Assembly (NCBI GenBank): GCA_016177355.1
Contig: JACOVL010000076.1
Coordinates: 1-37,532 of the forward strand
Source: Betaproteobacteria bacterium
GTDB taxonomy: Bacteria > Pseudomonadota > Gammaproteobacteria > Burkholderiales > SG8-41
Direction of reading: 5' to 3'
Length of the DNA stretch: 37,532 bases
In this document: positions 17,170-25,046 of the stretch, in pieces
Position numbering within the stretch: position 1 is the stretch's first letter
Layout: each line of letters opens with the position of its first letter
Made by a program: the position numbers and the translations under genes
Notes under the pieces: model-generated
Seen by the model: only the letters and a program-made list of their open reading frames with translations
What the model was told of the DNA's origin: nothing
Database searches by the model: none

Positions 17170-18125
17170 AGAAAATCCTTATGTTGACCGTGGTGATGCC
17201 GATCTTTGCTCCGCCGGTGGCAGCGCAGGCTTATCCCGCCAAGCCGGTCGAGCTCGTCGTCCATACCTCGGCGGGTGGTGGCGGCGATCTCTTCGCGAGG
17301 ACGGTGGCGGAGATCATCACCAGGGGGAAACTGCTGCCGCAGCCGCTCGTCATCAGCAACAAGGGCGGGGGTGGCGGTGCGATCGCCTTCAACTACGTCG
17401 CCGGCAAGCGCGGCGATCCGTACACGCTGCTGGCGGTGCCGAGCACGGTCCTGCTCACCGCGCCGCTGCGCAGCGGGCTGGACATCGGGCTCGACAAGTT
17501 CACCCCGCTGGCATCGCTCGGCCTGGATTTGAACGCCCTGACGGTGCGCGCGGATGCGCCGTACGCGACGATGGCCGACTTTATCGAGGCGGCGAAGCGC
17601 GAGCCGGATTCGATCGTCATCGCGTTCGGCTCGATCGGCGGCACCGCGCATTACCTCGCGTACCGGATCGAGAAAGTCACCGGCGCGCGCTTCAGGACCG
17701 TCTCGATGAAGGGCGCCCAGGCGGTGCTGTCCGTGCTGGGAGGGCACGTGCACGCGACCACGGAAAACCTGAGCGAAGTCATGGGACACGTGGAAGGGAA
17801 GAAGATGCGGGTCATCGGCGTGCCCGCCGGGCAGCGTCTTGCCGCAGCGCCCGGCATCCCGACGCTGCGGGAGCAGGGATACGACATCCGTTCGGGCGTG
17901 AGGCGCGGTTTCGCAGCGCCCGCGGGCATACCGAAGGAGGCGGCGGTGGTGCTCGAAGCCATGCTGGAAAAGGTCCACGAGAGCGCGGAGTGGAAGGACT
18001 ACGCCGCGCGGAACCTGCTGGAGAATACCTACCTGAACGGGGCGGCTTTCGCCCGCTATCTCGCCGAACGCCAGCCCGAGATGGTCCAGTTCATGAAAGA
18101 CGCGGGGCTCGCCGGGAAACCTTAG
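17166..18125 (+). CDS. Tripartite tricarboxylate transporter substrate-binding protein (Bug/TctC family)
   Basis: A periplasmic binding protein of the Bug family, which captures small organic acids for TctAB-type or orphan uptake. It has 319 residues. A signal peptide occupies about residues 1 to 20 (MKKILMLTVVMPIFAPPVAA with cleavage near AQA-YP). The mature start YPAKPVELVVHTSAGGGGDLFART is the Bug fingerprint, with GGGGAIAFNYV, FGSIGGTAHYLA and the domain-II segment GVRRGFAAPAGIPKEAV-like following. No TctA/TctB genes are nearby, so it is an orphan, as is common in Burkholderiales. Its ATG overlaps the alaS stop (ATGA), an odd partner. It converges with the phosphomannomutase gene with a 4-base overlap of stops. 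Confidence 0.88.
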
Positions 18126-19507
18126 AACGGCAGTCTCGCGTCCTTCTTGACCGCCAGGATCGCGCGGCGGAAATCTTCCTGGATCCTTCGCAGGGCGGCT
18201 TCGTCGTCGGCCTCGAACCGCAGCACCACGACCGGCGTGGTGTTGGAGGGCCGCGCGAGGCCGAAACCGTCGGCGTACTCGACCCGCAGGCCGTCTATCG
18301 TGATCACCTCGCGCGCGCCGTCGAACTTCGCCGTCTGCCGCAGCTTGTCCATCAAGGCGTAGTTCTCGCCCTCGGCGAGCGCGATGTGCAGTTCCGGCGT
18401 CGAGACCGCTTCCGGCAGCGCTTCCAGCACGGCGCCGGGGTCGCGCTCGCGGGAGAGTATCTCGAGCAGCCGCGCGCCGGCGTAGAGCCCGTCGTCGAAC
18501 CCGTACCAGCGGTCCTTGAAGAAGATGTGCCCGCTCATCTCGCCGGCGAGCGGCGCGCCGGTTGCCGCGAGCTTCTGCTTGATGAAGGAGTGGCCGGTCT
18601 TCCACAACACCGGCTTGCCGCCGTGCTCCCGCACCCAGGAAAACATATAACGTGTTGATTTTACGTCGAATATTATCTCCGCTCCCGGATGGCGCGTGAG
18701 CACGTCCGCGGCGAACAGCATCAGCTGGCGGTCGGGATAGATGATTTTTCCGCTGCGCGTGATCACGCCGAGGCGGTCGCCGTCGCCGTCGAACGCCAAG
18801 CCGATCTCTCCCTGACCCGCGGCAAGCGCGCGTTGCAGGTCGGCGAGATTTTCCGGCTGCGACGGATCGGGGTGGTGGTGGGGAAAGCTGCCGTCCACCT
18901 CGCAGTAGAGCTCGGCCACCTCGCAGCCGAGCCGGCGGTAGAGCGCGGGTGCGACGGCGCCCGCCACGCCGTTGCCGCAGTCGACGACGATCTTCATCGG
19001 CCGCGCAAGCTTGACGTCGCCGGCGATGCGGGCGAGATAAGGCTCGCGCACGTCGTGCCGGCGATAGCCGCCGCCGCCGTGCGCAAGGTCGCCGCGCTCG
19101 ATACGTCGGCGCAGGCCCTGTATCGCATCGCCGGCGAGGGTCTCGCCGCCCAGCATCACCTTGATGCCGTTGTAGTCGGGCGGATTGTGCGAGCCCGTGA
19201 CCATCGCGCAGGAGAGCGTCCCCAGGTGGTGCGCCGCGAAGTAGAGCATGGGCGTCGGCACTTGCCCGACGTCCGTCACGTCCACGCCGCTCTCCCGCAG
19301 CCCCCTCGCGAGCGCGGCGGAAAGCTCCGGGCCGGAATGGCGCCCGTCGCGGCCGATGACGACCGCGGGCTGGCGGCGGTCGCGGGCTTCCGAGCCGATC
19401 GCGCGGCCGATCGCCTCGACGACCGCGGCGTCGAGCGTGCGGCCGACGATGCCGCGGATGTCGTAGGCCTTGAATATCTCGGGCGGGAGATGAACGCGCT
19501 CGTTCAT
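18122..19507 (-). CDS. Phosphomannomutase / phosphoglucomutase (AlgC type)
   Basis: Interconverts mannose or glucose 1- and 6-phosphates, feeding nucleotide sugars for lipopolysaccharide and exopolysaccharide. The 461 residues match the four-domain alpha-D-phosphohexomutase family: IFKAYDIRGIVG at the start, the phosphoserine loop TGSHNP with S106, the metal loop DGDGDR at 240 to 245, the sugar-binding GEMSGHIFF, and the C-terminal phosphate-binding RPSNTTPV. All key residues are present. It lies 44 bp downstream of the yheT-type gene on the same strand and ends overlapping the tctC stop. The exact sugar preference is not visible from sequence. Confidence 0.93.
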   Translation of the reverse strand: MNERVHLPPEIFKAYDIRGIVGRTLDAAVVEAIGRAIGSEARDRRQPAVVIGRDGRHSGPELSAALARGLRESGVDVTDVGQVPTPMLYFAAHHLGTLSCAMVTGSHNPPDYNGIKVMLGGETLAGDAIQGLRRRIERGDLAHGGGGYRRHDVREPYLARIAGDVKLARPMKIVVDCGNGVAGAVAPALYRRLGCEVAELYCEVDGSFPHHHPDPSQPENLADLQRALAAGQGEIGLAFDGDGDRLGVITRSGKIIYPDRQLMLFAADVLTRHPGAEIIFDVKSTRYMFSWVREHGGKPVLWKTGHSFIKQKLAATGAPLAGEMSGHIFFKDRWYGFDDGLYAGARLLEILSRERDPGAVLEALPEAVSTPELHIALAEGENYALMDKLRQTAKFDGAREVITIDGLRVEYADGFGLARPSNTTPVVVLRFEADDEAALRRIQEDFRRAILAVKKDARLPF

Positions 19508-19551
19508 AGCCTGCGAATTATCTCACGCGCATCGCCAGATGCCGGTGAACC

Positions 19552-20556
19552 CTATTTCCCGTTTCCTGAAGTGAAGAATTCCAGCACGCGCCGCGGCAGC
19601 CAGTCGAAGTTGCCGGGAGGGGCGCCGCCGACGAAGCCGACGTGCCCGCCTTCCCCGGGTTGCTCCAGCGTCACCGCGGCGGATACCTCGTCGGCGCGGG
19701 GCAGCGCCGCGGCCGGGAGGAACGGGTCGTTCCTGGCGTTGATGACGAGGGTGGACACGCGGATATTCCTCAGCCCCGGCTTGCTGCTCGCGCGCGTCCA
19801 GTAATCGTCGGTGTCCCGGTAGCCGTGCAGCGGCGCGGTGACGAGATCGTCGAACTCGCGCAGCGTGCGCGACGCGCGCACCGCGCCGGCGTCGTAGAGC
19901 CCGGGGAACCGTTCCAGCTTGGCGAGGCTTTTCACCCTCAGCGTTTTCAGGAAATTGCGCGCATAAACGAGGTTGAAACCCTGGCCGAGCGCATCGCCCG
20001 AGGCCATCAGGTCGAGCGGGGCCGAGACGGCGGCTGCGGCGTCGATCACGCGGACCGCGGCATCGCCGCTTTCTCCCAGCCACTTCAGCAGCGCGTTGCC
20101 GCCGAGCGAAATACCGACCGCGTAGAGCGGCGCGCCGGGATTTTGCGCGCGCAGCCGCCGCAGGATCCAGTCGATCTCCGGCGCGTCGCCCGAGTGGTAG
20201 GCGCGCGGCAGCCGGTTCGGCTCGCCGCCGCATCCCCGGAAGTGCACGACCACGCCGCGCATGCCGCGCCCGCGCAGCGCGGCCATCAAGGCCAGCGCGT
20301 AGTGGCTGCGCGAGCTGCCTTCGAGGCCGTGGAACAGCACCACCAGGGGCGTTTCCTCTTGAACCTTGAACTTTGAACCTTGAACCGGGCTTTCCGCCCA
20401 GTCGACATCAATGAAATCGCCGTCGGGCGTGTCCCAGCGGCTGCGCCGGTAGGCGGCGCCGGGCCGCGGCATCAGCGTCGCCGCGTAGAGGGTCTGCAGG
20501 TGGCCGCCCGGCAGCCAGCGCGGCGCGGCGTATGGCGGGGGATCAGTCAAAACCAT
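19552..20556 (-). CDS. YheT-family alpha/beta hydrolase
   Basis: A probable esterase-like hydrolase of the COG0429/YheT family, substrate unknown. It has 334 residues. Early motif PPYAAPRWLPGGHLQTLY is diagnostic of the family. The oxyanion region LVVLFHGLEGSSRSHYA and HFRGCGGEPNRLPRAYHSGD follow. The catalytic triad is probably Ser in GISLGGN, Asp in NARNDPF and His in EGGHVGF. A segment before LVVLFHG reads VQGSKFKVQ and is encoded by four 7-bp repeats (20359-20386), a likely insertion in a loop. The ATG lies inside the last codons of an amidohydrolase remnant. Confidence 0.88.
   Translation of the reverse strand: MVLTDPPPYAAPRWLPGGHLQTLYAATLMPRPGAAYRRSRWDTPDGDFIDVDWAESPVQGSKFKVQEETPLVVLFHGLEGSSRSHYALALMAALRGRGMRGVVVHFRGCGGEPNRLPRAYHSGDAPEIDWILRRLRAQNPGAPLYAVGISLGGNALLKWLGESGDAAVRVIDAAAAVSAPLDLMASGDALGQGFNLVYARNFLKTLRVKSLAKLERFPGLYDAGAVRASRTLREFDDLVTAPLHGYRDTDDYWTRASSKPGLRNIRVSTLVINARNDPFLPAAALPRADEVSAAVTLEQPGEGGHVGFVGGAPPGNFDWLPRRVLEFFTSGNGK
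20359..20386 (-). repeat. 7-bp tandem array inside the yheT-type coding sequence
   Basis: On the plus strand: TTGAACC, TTGAACT, TTGAACC and TTGAACC in perfect register. Translated on the minus strand as GSKFKVQ-type residues in a variable loop just before the first core beta strand. The reading frame is intact across it. Confidence 0.8.
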
Positions 20557-20617
20557 AAAGCCGGGCGGGATTGGTGATGAATACCCGCTTGCGCGCGGCT
20601 TCGTCCGGCACCCACTC
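20543..20617 (-). pseudogene. C-terminal remnant of an amidohydrolase (COG2159-like)
   Basis: The 25 in-frame codons between the tcuA stop and the yheT start read EWVPDEAARKRVFITNPARLYGFD then stop. An ending of the form LPDEA-x-R-x-x-V-x-x-NPARLYGF is the standard C-terminus of the amidohydrolase-2 (TIM-barrel metal-dependent hydrolase) family. Nothing else of the gene is left: tcuA ends one base upstream. Its stop overlaps the yheT-type start, so that gene was probably once translationally coupled to the intact hydrolase. Confidence 0.55.
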
Positions 20618-20618
20618 C

Positions 20619-22127
20619 TTATTTGGTCTTCACGTAACGGGCGGCGCTCGTTCCGGCAAGCTTGCCGAACACCGCGCCGGAGGTGAGCCCCGTGCCCCCC
20701 GGGTAATTGTGGTAGAAAATGCCGCCCACCATCTCGCCCGCGGCGTAGAGGCCGGGGATCGGCTTGCCGGCGGTGTCTTCGACTTCACCCTCCCGGCTGA
20801 TCTTCACGCCGCCGAAGCTGAAGGTGACGCCGCAGGTCACGCCGTAGGCCTCGAACGGCGGCTCGGCCACGGTGTTCGCCCAGTTCGACTTGTTGATCCG
20901 CAGGCCCGTGGTGCAGCGGCCGTCCTTGACCGCCATGTTGAAGGGCACGTCGGTGCGCACCGCCTTGTTGTACTCGAGGATCTCGCGCAGGCAGGCCTCG
21001 GCGTTCACCCCTTCGAGCTTCTTCACCAGCTCCTCCAGCGTGTCGGCGCGCGCCTTGGTCACCTGCTTGATGCGGTACTCGTCGCGCAGCATCGGAATGA
21101 TCTTGGCGTCGAAGATCTGCCACGCGAACATGCCCGGCTGCTCCAGGATCACCCGGCCGTACCTGGCGTAGGTGTAGTTGCGGAAGTCCGCCCCCTCGTC
21201 CACGAAGCGCTCGCCGCGCGCGTTCACCATGATGCCCCACGGGTAGCTGTGCTTCTGGAACTGGTCGCCGACCGCGAGGTCGCCGAAAGGGGGCGCGTTC
21301 ATGTCCCAGCCCACCGCGTGGCATCCCGACCAGTGGCCGTAGGACATGGCGCCCGCATCGAGCGCCATCTGGATGCCGAGCCCGGTGTTGTAGCGGGTGC
21401 CGCGTACCTTGGCGAGGTCCCATCCCGGGCCGAGGTAGCGCGTGCGCATCTCGGCGTTGGACTCGAATCCCCCGCACGCCAGCACCACCGCCCTGGAGCG
21501 GATCTCGACGTTCCTCCCCCCGTGCTTCGCCCGCACGCCGAGCACGACGCCGTCGTCGCCGGTCATCAGGCTGATGGCCGGCGTTTCGTAGAAGATCCTG
21601 ATGCCTTCCCGTTCGCAGGCCTTGTGCTCGTTCTCGATCAATCCCGGCCCGCCGCCCCAGGTTTCGGCCGCGAGCCCGCCCCAGAACTTGTAGCGCTTGC
21701 CGCCGTCGACCTTGTACGACTGGCGCCCGTAGCTCGCCTGGAACCTGACGCCTTTCTTGCGCAGCCACACCAGCGTCTCGAAGCTGCGCGTGATCAGGAT
21801 CTCGCACAATTCGGGGTCGGTCCGGTACTGCGTGATGCGGCCCATGTCGTCGTAATAATGCTCGGCGGTGTAGGCGCCGTAGTCATGGGTCTTCTTCTCC
21901 GCCTCGGTCAGATCGGGAATAAGCTGCGCGAGGTCGTCCACGCCGTTGTAAACCACCCGCATCAGGCCCGCGGTGTAGCGGCTGTTGCCCCCGCAATCCG
22001 CTATCGGCGCGGCCTCCAGGAGGATGACGGACGCGCCGCCCTCGCGCGCGGCGAGCGCCGCGCTGCAGGCGGCGTTGCCGGCGCCGACGACGATCACATC
22101 GGGCTTGCTAAAATCGGTGGTGCTCAT
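20619..22127 (-). CDS. tcuA: FAD-dependent tricarballylate dehydrogenase-like flavoprotein (TcuA family)
   Basis: A flavoprotein of the fumarate reductase/succinate dehydrogenase family; TcuA oxidises tricarballylate to cis-aconitate. The 502 residues start with the dinucleotide-binding fold DVIVVGAGNAACSAALAAREGG and an acidic strand end LLEAAP, then CGGNSRYTAG. Further motifs are VLACGGFESNAEMR, GERFVDEGADFRNYTYA and the C-terminal FAD segment IPGLYAAGEMVGG plus YPGGTGLTSGAVFGKLAG. The ATG at 22127 is used; an ORF to 22217 would overlap the SnoaL-like gene. TcuA fits best, but the substrate is not proven; no tcuB or tcuC is nearby. It lies 10 bp after the SnoaL-like gene. Confidence 0.75.
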   Translation of the reverse strand: MSTTDFSKPDVIVVGAGNAACSAALAAREGGASVILLEAAPIADCGGNSRYTAGLMRVVYNGVDDLAQLIPDLTEAEKKTHDYGAYTAEHYYDDMGRITQYRTDPELCEILITRSFETLVWLRKKGVRFQASYGRQSYKVDGGKRYKFWGGLAAETWGGGPGLIENEHKACEREGIRIFYETPAISLMTGDDGVVLGVRAKHGGRNVEIRSRAVVLACGGFESNAEMRTRYLGPGWDLAKVRGTRYNTGLGIQMALDAGAMSYGHWSGCHAVGWDMNAPPFGDLAVGDQFQKHSYPWGIMVNARGERFVDEGADFRNYTYARYGRVILEQPGMFAWQIFDAKIIPMLRDEYRIKQVTKARADTLEELVKKLEGVNAEACLREILEYNKAVRTDVPFNMAVKDGRCTTGLRINKSNWANTVAEPPFEAYGVTCGVTFSFGGVKISREGEVEDTAGKPIPGLYAAGEMVGGIFYHNYPGGTGLTSGAVFGKLAGTSAARYVKTK

Positions 22128-22137
22128 CGCTTTCCTT

Positions 22138-22593
22138 TCAGTGCAGCGTCTTCGCTCCGCGCAGCGGCTCGGGATCGCCGCCGCCGGAAGCGCTGCCGGC
22201 GGGGGCGGGGGAGGCATGATGCGCGACCATGCGCCACCCGCGTTCGGTACGCTGGTAGACGTTGGTGGCGATCACCGGGTTCGCCGGACGCTGCTCGCCG
22301 GCGACCGTGATGTATTCGTAGGCGCTGTGCACGGCAAGCATCATGCCCTGCACGCTCTGCTGATCGCGCAACTGGAACCGCAGCGTCTGTCCGGCAGCGA
22401 AGATCCGCCGCCAGGACTCGCGCACTTTCTCGACGCCGCTGACGCGCGGCGCGCCGGGATGCACGCAGTAAATGTCGTCGTCGTCGGCCCAGACCGACAT
22501 CATGGCATCCAGGTCGCACTTGGTGAAAGCCTCGTAGAACGCGGCTTCGGCGTCCTGTGGGCTGGAAAACAGCGCTTTTTTCACGCCGGGCAT
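22138..22593 (-). CDS. SnoaL/NTF2-like domain protein
   Basis: The 151-residue protein has the cone-shaped NTF2-like fold pattern: helical start AEAAFYEAFTKCDLDAMMSVWADDDDIYCVHPGAPRVSGVEKVRESW, then beta strands with FQLRDQ, VHSAYEYIT, ATNVYQRTERGWRMVAHHAS. Such proteins with the DDxxYCVHPGxPR start are small enzymes or ligand-binding proteins of unknown specific role. The tail after about residue 128 is low-complexity. It lies 26 bp after waaF and 10 bp before tcuA, so it may serve the same pathway as the flavoprotein, but this is inference from position. Confidence 0.8.
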   Translation of the reverse strand: MPGVKKALFSSPQDAEAAFYEAFTKCDLDAMMSVWADDDDIYCVHPGAPRVSGVEKVRESWRRIFAAGQTLRFQLRDQQSVQGMMLAVHSAYEYITVAGEQRPANPVIATNVYQRTERGWRMVAHHASPAPAGSASGGGDPEPLRGAKTLH

Positions 22594-22619
22594 GATGGCG
22601 GGACGGTCTACTGGCGCGG

Positions 22620-23633
22620 TCAGGCGATTCTAGCAGATCGCACCGCCGCGGAAACGCGCTCGGGCGTGAGCTGCATCATGCAGTTGAAATGGCCGAGCGG
22701 GCACACCCGCCTGAAGCACGGGCTGCACGGCAGGTCGAGCTTCAGTATGATGGCGGCCGGCGACAGCGGCGGGGTAAACGCGGGGCTCGACGAGCCGTAG
22801 AGCGCGATCACGGGCTTGCCGAGCGCGGCGGCGACGTGCATCAGCCCGGAATCGTTGCTCACCACGAGCCGCGCCGAGGCCAGCACGTCCATGGCTTCGC
22901 CGAGGGTGGTTGCGCCGCACAGGTTGCGGCAGGCGCCGCCGCTCGCGCCCTCGATCTCCGCGCCGATGGCGGCGTCGTTGGGCGAGCCGACCAGCCACGC
23001 TTCCCACCCTTCGGCGGCGAGCTCGCGCGCGAGCCGCGCGAAATAGGCCGCGGGCCAGCGCTTGGCGGGGCCGTATTCCGCCCCCGGGCACAGCACGATG
23101 ACCGGGCGCGGGGACTCGAGACCGAGCTTCATCAGCGTCGCGCGGCGCGCAGCTTCGTTCGCCCGCAGCGCGGGAACGGGCAGGGGCAGGGGCGGCGCCG
23201 CGCCGGGGGGGTGCGCGAGCGCGGCGAAGCGCTCGGCCATCCGCGGCAGGCGCGCCGGATCCAGCCGCCGCGCGTCATTCAGCAGTCCCCAGCGCAGCTC
23301 GCCCACGTAGCCGGTGCGCCGCGGGATGCCGGCGAAAAACGGAACGAGCGCGGACTTGAAGGTATTGGGCAGCACGATGGCCTGGTCGTAGCCCTCGCGC
23401 GCCAGTTCGCGGCCCAGGCGCCGCCGCTCGGAGAGCTTGAGATCGCCGTGGATGAAAGGGCTGGCGATCGCCCGCCGCACTTCCGGCATGCGCTCGAACA
23501 GCGGCAACGTCCATGGCGGCGCGAGCACGTCGAGCGCCGGGCCGGCGTGGCGCGCGTGCAGGAGCTTCAGCAGCGGCTGCGCGAGCACCGCATCGCCGAC
23601 CCACGAAGGACCCACAACCAGGATGCGCTGCAT
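22620..23633 (-). CDS. waaF: ADP-heptose:LPS heptosyltransferase II
   Basis: Adds the second heptose to the lipopolysaccharide inner core at the cytoplasmic face of the inner membrane. The 337 residues have the GT9 family layout: RILVVGPSWVGDAVLAQPLLKLL at the N-terminus, VLPNTFKSALVPFFAGIPRRTGY, then the nucleotide-sugar half with CPGAEYGPAKRWP and VVSNDSGLMHVAAALGKPVIALYG. A C-terminal CSPCFRRVCPLGHFNCM cysteine cluster is usual for WaaF. The start ATG 23633 gives MQRILVV. It is separated from the upstream zinc-finger gene by 133 bp containing an inverted repeat-array element. Confidence 0.93.
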   Translation of the reverse strand: MQRILVVGPSWVGDAVLAQPLLKLLHARHAGPALDVLAPPWTLPLFERMPEVRRAIASPFIHGDLKLSERRRLGRELAREGYDQAIVLPNTFKSALVPFFAGIPRRTGYVGELRWGLLNDARRLDPARLPRMAERFAALAHPPGAAPPLPLPVPALRANEAARRATLMKLGLESPRPVIVLCPGAEYGPAKRWPAAYFARLARELAAEGWEAWLVGSPNDAAIGAEIEGASGGACRNLCGATTLGEAMDVLASARLVVSNDSGLMHVAAALGKPVIALYGSSSPAFTPPLSPAAIILKLDLPCSPCFRRVCPLGHFNCMMQLTPERVSAAVRSARIA

Positions 23634-23653
23634 GTGTTGTGAGTCCTTCTGTA

Positions 23654-23753
23654 GGGATGAGGGATGAGGGATGAAGGATGAGGGAAAAACCTGAACTGGC
23701 TTCGTTCCTGTTGGCTGGTCTCCTCCGCCCTCATCCCTCCGCCCTCATCCCTC
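23654..23753. repeat. Inverted pair of 7-bp tandem arrays between the zinc-finger gene and waaF
   Basis: The left arm is GGGATGA three times, AGGATGA and GGG (23654-23684). The right arm has CCCTCATCCCTC twice at 14-bp spacing (23728-23739 and 23742-23753), i.e. 7-bp units TCATCCC and TCCGCCC, complementary to the left arm. A 43-base unique spacer lies between. The element fills most of the gap upstream of waaF. Confidence 0.8.
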
Positions 23754-23760
23754 GGGCGAA

Positions 23761-23775
23761 GGACACTTAGTGTCC
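23761..23775. terminator. 15-bp palindrome at the end of the zinc-finger gene
   Basis: GGACACT-T-AGTGTCC is a perfect 7-bp inverted repeat with a one-base centre that contains the stop codon of the minus-strand gene. It may fold as a small hairpin together with the neighbouring repeat arms. No T run follows, so intrinsic termination is uncertain. Confidence 0.3.
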
Positions 23776-23970
23776 GGAGCCCTTGGCCCCGCCCTTGAGG
23801 GTATAGCGCGTGCCGCAGTAGGGGCAGAGCGCCTCGCCGGTCTTCTCGATCGGCAGGAACACGCGCGGATGGGCGTTCCACAGCATCATGGACGGCATCG
23901 GGCAGTGCAGCGGCAGGTCCGCGGCGGCGACCTCGATGTGGCGCCGCGTGTTGACGGTTTTCCCGCTCAT
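23767..23970 (-). CDS. Zinc-finger (zf-CHCC) domain protein
   Basis: The 67-residue protein begins MSGKTVNTRRHIEVAAADLP and holds one C-x(n)-H-x(n)-C-x2-C zinc site: C near residue 37 in LHCPMP, H in WNAHPRVFLP, and the pair in CPYCGTRYTLKG. This is the zf-CHCC family, related to a mitochondrial complex I accessory subunit domain; the bacterial role is not settled. ATG 23970 lies 8 bases downstream of ilvE, so both are co-transcribed. The longer ORF in this frame is out of register with ilvE and not expected. Linkage ilvE-zf-waaF is common in betaproteobacteria. Confidence 0.85.
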   Translation of the reverse strand: MSGKTVNTRRHIEVAAADLPLHCPMPSMMLWNAHPRVFLPIEKTGEALCPYCGTRYTLKGGAKGSGH

Positions 23971-23978
23971 CGGACCCT

Positions 23979-24908
23979 TCAGCCTGCGACCGGGGTGACC
24001 CAGTCGCGGTGCCTGTCCGATTTTCCGGTCACGCAGTCGAAGAAGGCCTGTTGCAGCTTCTCGGTGACCGGCCCGCGCCTGCCGCCGCCGATCGTGCGGT
24101 TGTCGAGCTCCCGGATCGGCGTCACTTCCGCCGCGGTCCCGGTAAAAAACGCTTCGTCCGCGCAATAGACTTCGTCGCGCGTGATGCGCTTGGCGACGAC
24201 CGGCAGGCTGAAATCCCGCGCGATGCGGATCACCGCGTCGCGCGTGATGCCTTCGAGCGCCGAAGTGAGCTCCGGCTCAAAGAGCGTGCCGTCGCGCACG
24301 ATGAAGATGTTCTCGCCCGAGCCCTCGGCGACGAAGCCGTCCACGTCGAGCAGCAGCGCCTCGTCGTAGCCGTCCTGCGTCACCTCCTGGTGCGCGAGGA
24401 TGGAATTCATGTAGGTGCCGACCGATTTCGCCCGGCACATGGTGACGTTGACGTGATGGCGGACGTACGATGAAGTCTTGACGCGGATGCCGCGCTCGAG
24501 CGCCTCCGCGCCCAGGTAAGCGCCCCACGGCCAGGCGGCGACTGCGACGTGCACGCTGACGTTTTTGGCCGAGATGCCGAGCGCTTCGGAGCCGTAGAAG
24601 GCGATGGGACGGATGTAGCACGCTTCCAGCCGGTTGGCGCGCACGACTTCCTTCTGCGCCTCGATCAGCGTCGCCTTGTCGTAGGGGATCTTCATGCCGT
24701 TGATGTGCGCGGAGCGGAACAGGCGGTCGGTGTGCTCGATCAGCCGGAAGATCGCGGTGCCGTTCGTGGTCTTGTAGGCGCGCACCCCTTCGAACACGCC
24801 CATGCCGTAGTGCAGCGTATGGGTGAGCACGTGGGTAGTGGCACTGCGCCAAGGCACGAGCTTGCCGTCGTACCAGATATGCCCGTCGCGGTCGGCCAGA
24901 GACGGCAT
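23979..24908 (-). CDS. ilvE: Branched-chain amino acid aminotransferase
   Basis: A PLP-dependent class IV aminotransferase that makes leucine, isoleucine and valine from their 2-oxo acids with glutamate. The 309 residues are standard. The N-terminus MPSLADRDGHIWYDGKLVPW leads to THTLHYGMGVFEGVRAY; the PLP lysine is K161 in CRAKSVGTYMNS; the PLP-phosphate region EGSGENIFIVRDG and the GTAAEVTPIREL motif follow. All key residues are present. It is the first gene of a minus-strand run and is divergent from the adenylate cyclase gene across 138 bp. Confidence 0.95.
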   Translation of the reverse strand: MPSLADRDGHIWYDGKLVPWRSATTHVLTHTLHYGMGVFEGVRAYKTTNGTAIFRLIEHTDRLFRSAHINGMKIPYDKATLIEAQKEVVRANRLEACYIRPIAFYGSEALGISAKNVSVHVAVAAWPWGAYLGAEALERGIRVKTSSYVRHHVNVTMCRAKSVGTYMNSILAHQEVTQDGYDEALLLDVDGFVAEGSGENIFIVRDGTLFEPELTSALEGITRDAVIRIARDFSLPVVAKRITRDEVYCADEAFFTGTAAEVTPIRELDNRTIGGGRRGPVTEKLQQAFFDCVTGKSDRHRDWVTPVAG

Positions 24909-24951
24909 CTGCGAACCCCATTGAATAAAACGGGTATTTTAGCGCAAGTGG

Positions 24952-24980
24952 TGGAAAACCCGGCGGCCACTGAGTAGAAT
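24952..24980 (+). promoter_or_regulatory. Possible promoter for the adenylate cyclase gene
   Basis: TGGAAA (24952-24957) and TAGAAT (24975-24980) are separated by 17 bp in the ilvE/cyclase divergent gap. Each box has four or five matches to the sigma-70 consensus. A GGGAG ribosome binding site precedes the ATG at 25047. Confidence 0.35.
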
Positions 24981-25046
24981 GCTGTATCCGTCCGCCAACG
25001 CCAAAAGCCGGGCTTCGCCCCGGTCGCGGCACCCCAGGGAGAATTC

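Noticed and set aside
18640..18680. AT-rich patch in the phosphomannomutase gene as another repeat insertion
   Set aside because: It encodes conserved family residues (IIFDVKSTRYMF) and shows no 7-bp periodicity, so it is codon choice rather than an insertion.
23654..23753. Could the short arrays be a CRISPR?
   Set aside because: Units are 7 to 10 bp with no spacers between them, and each locus has a different unit; no cas genes are present.
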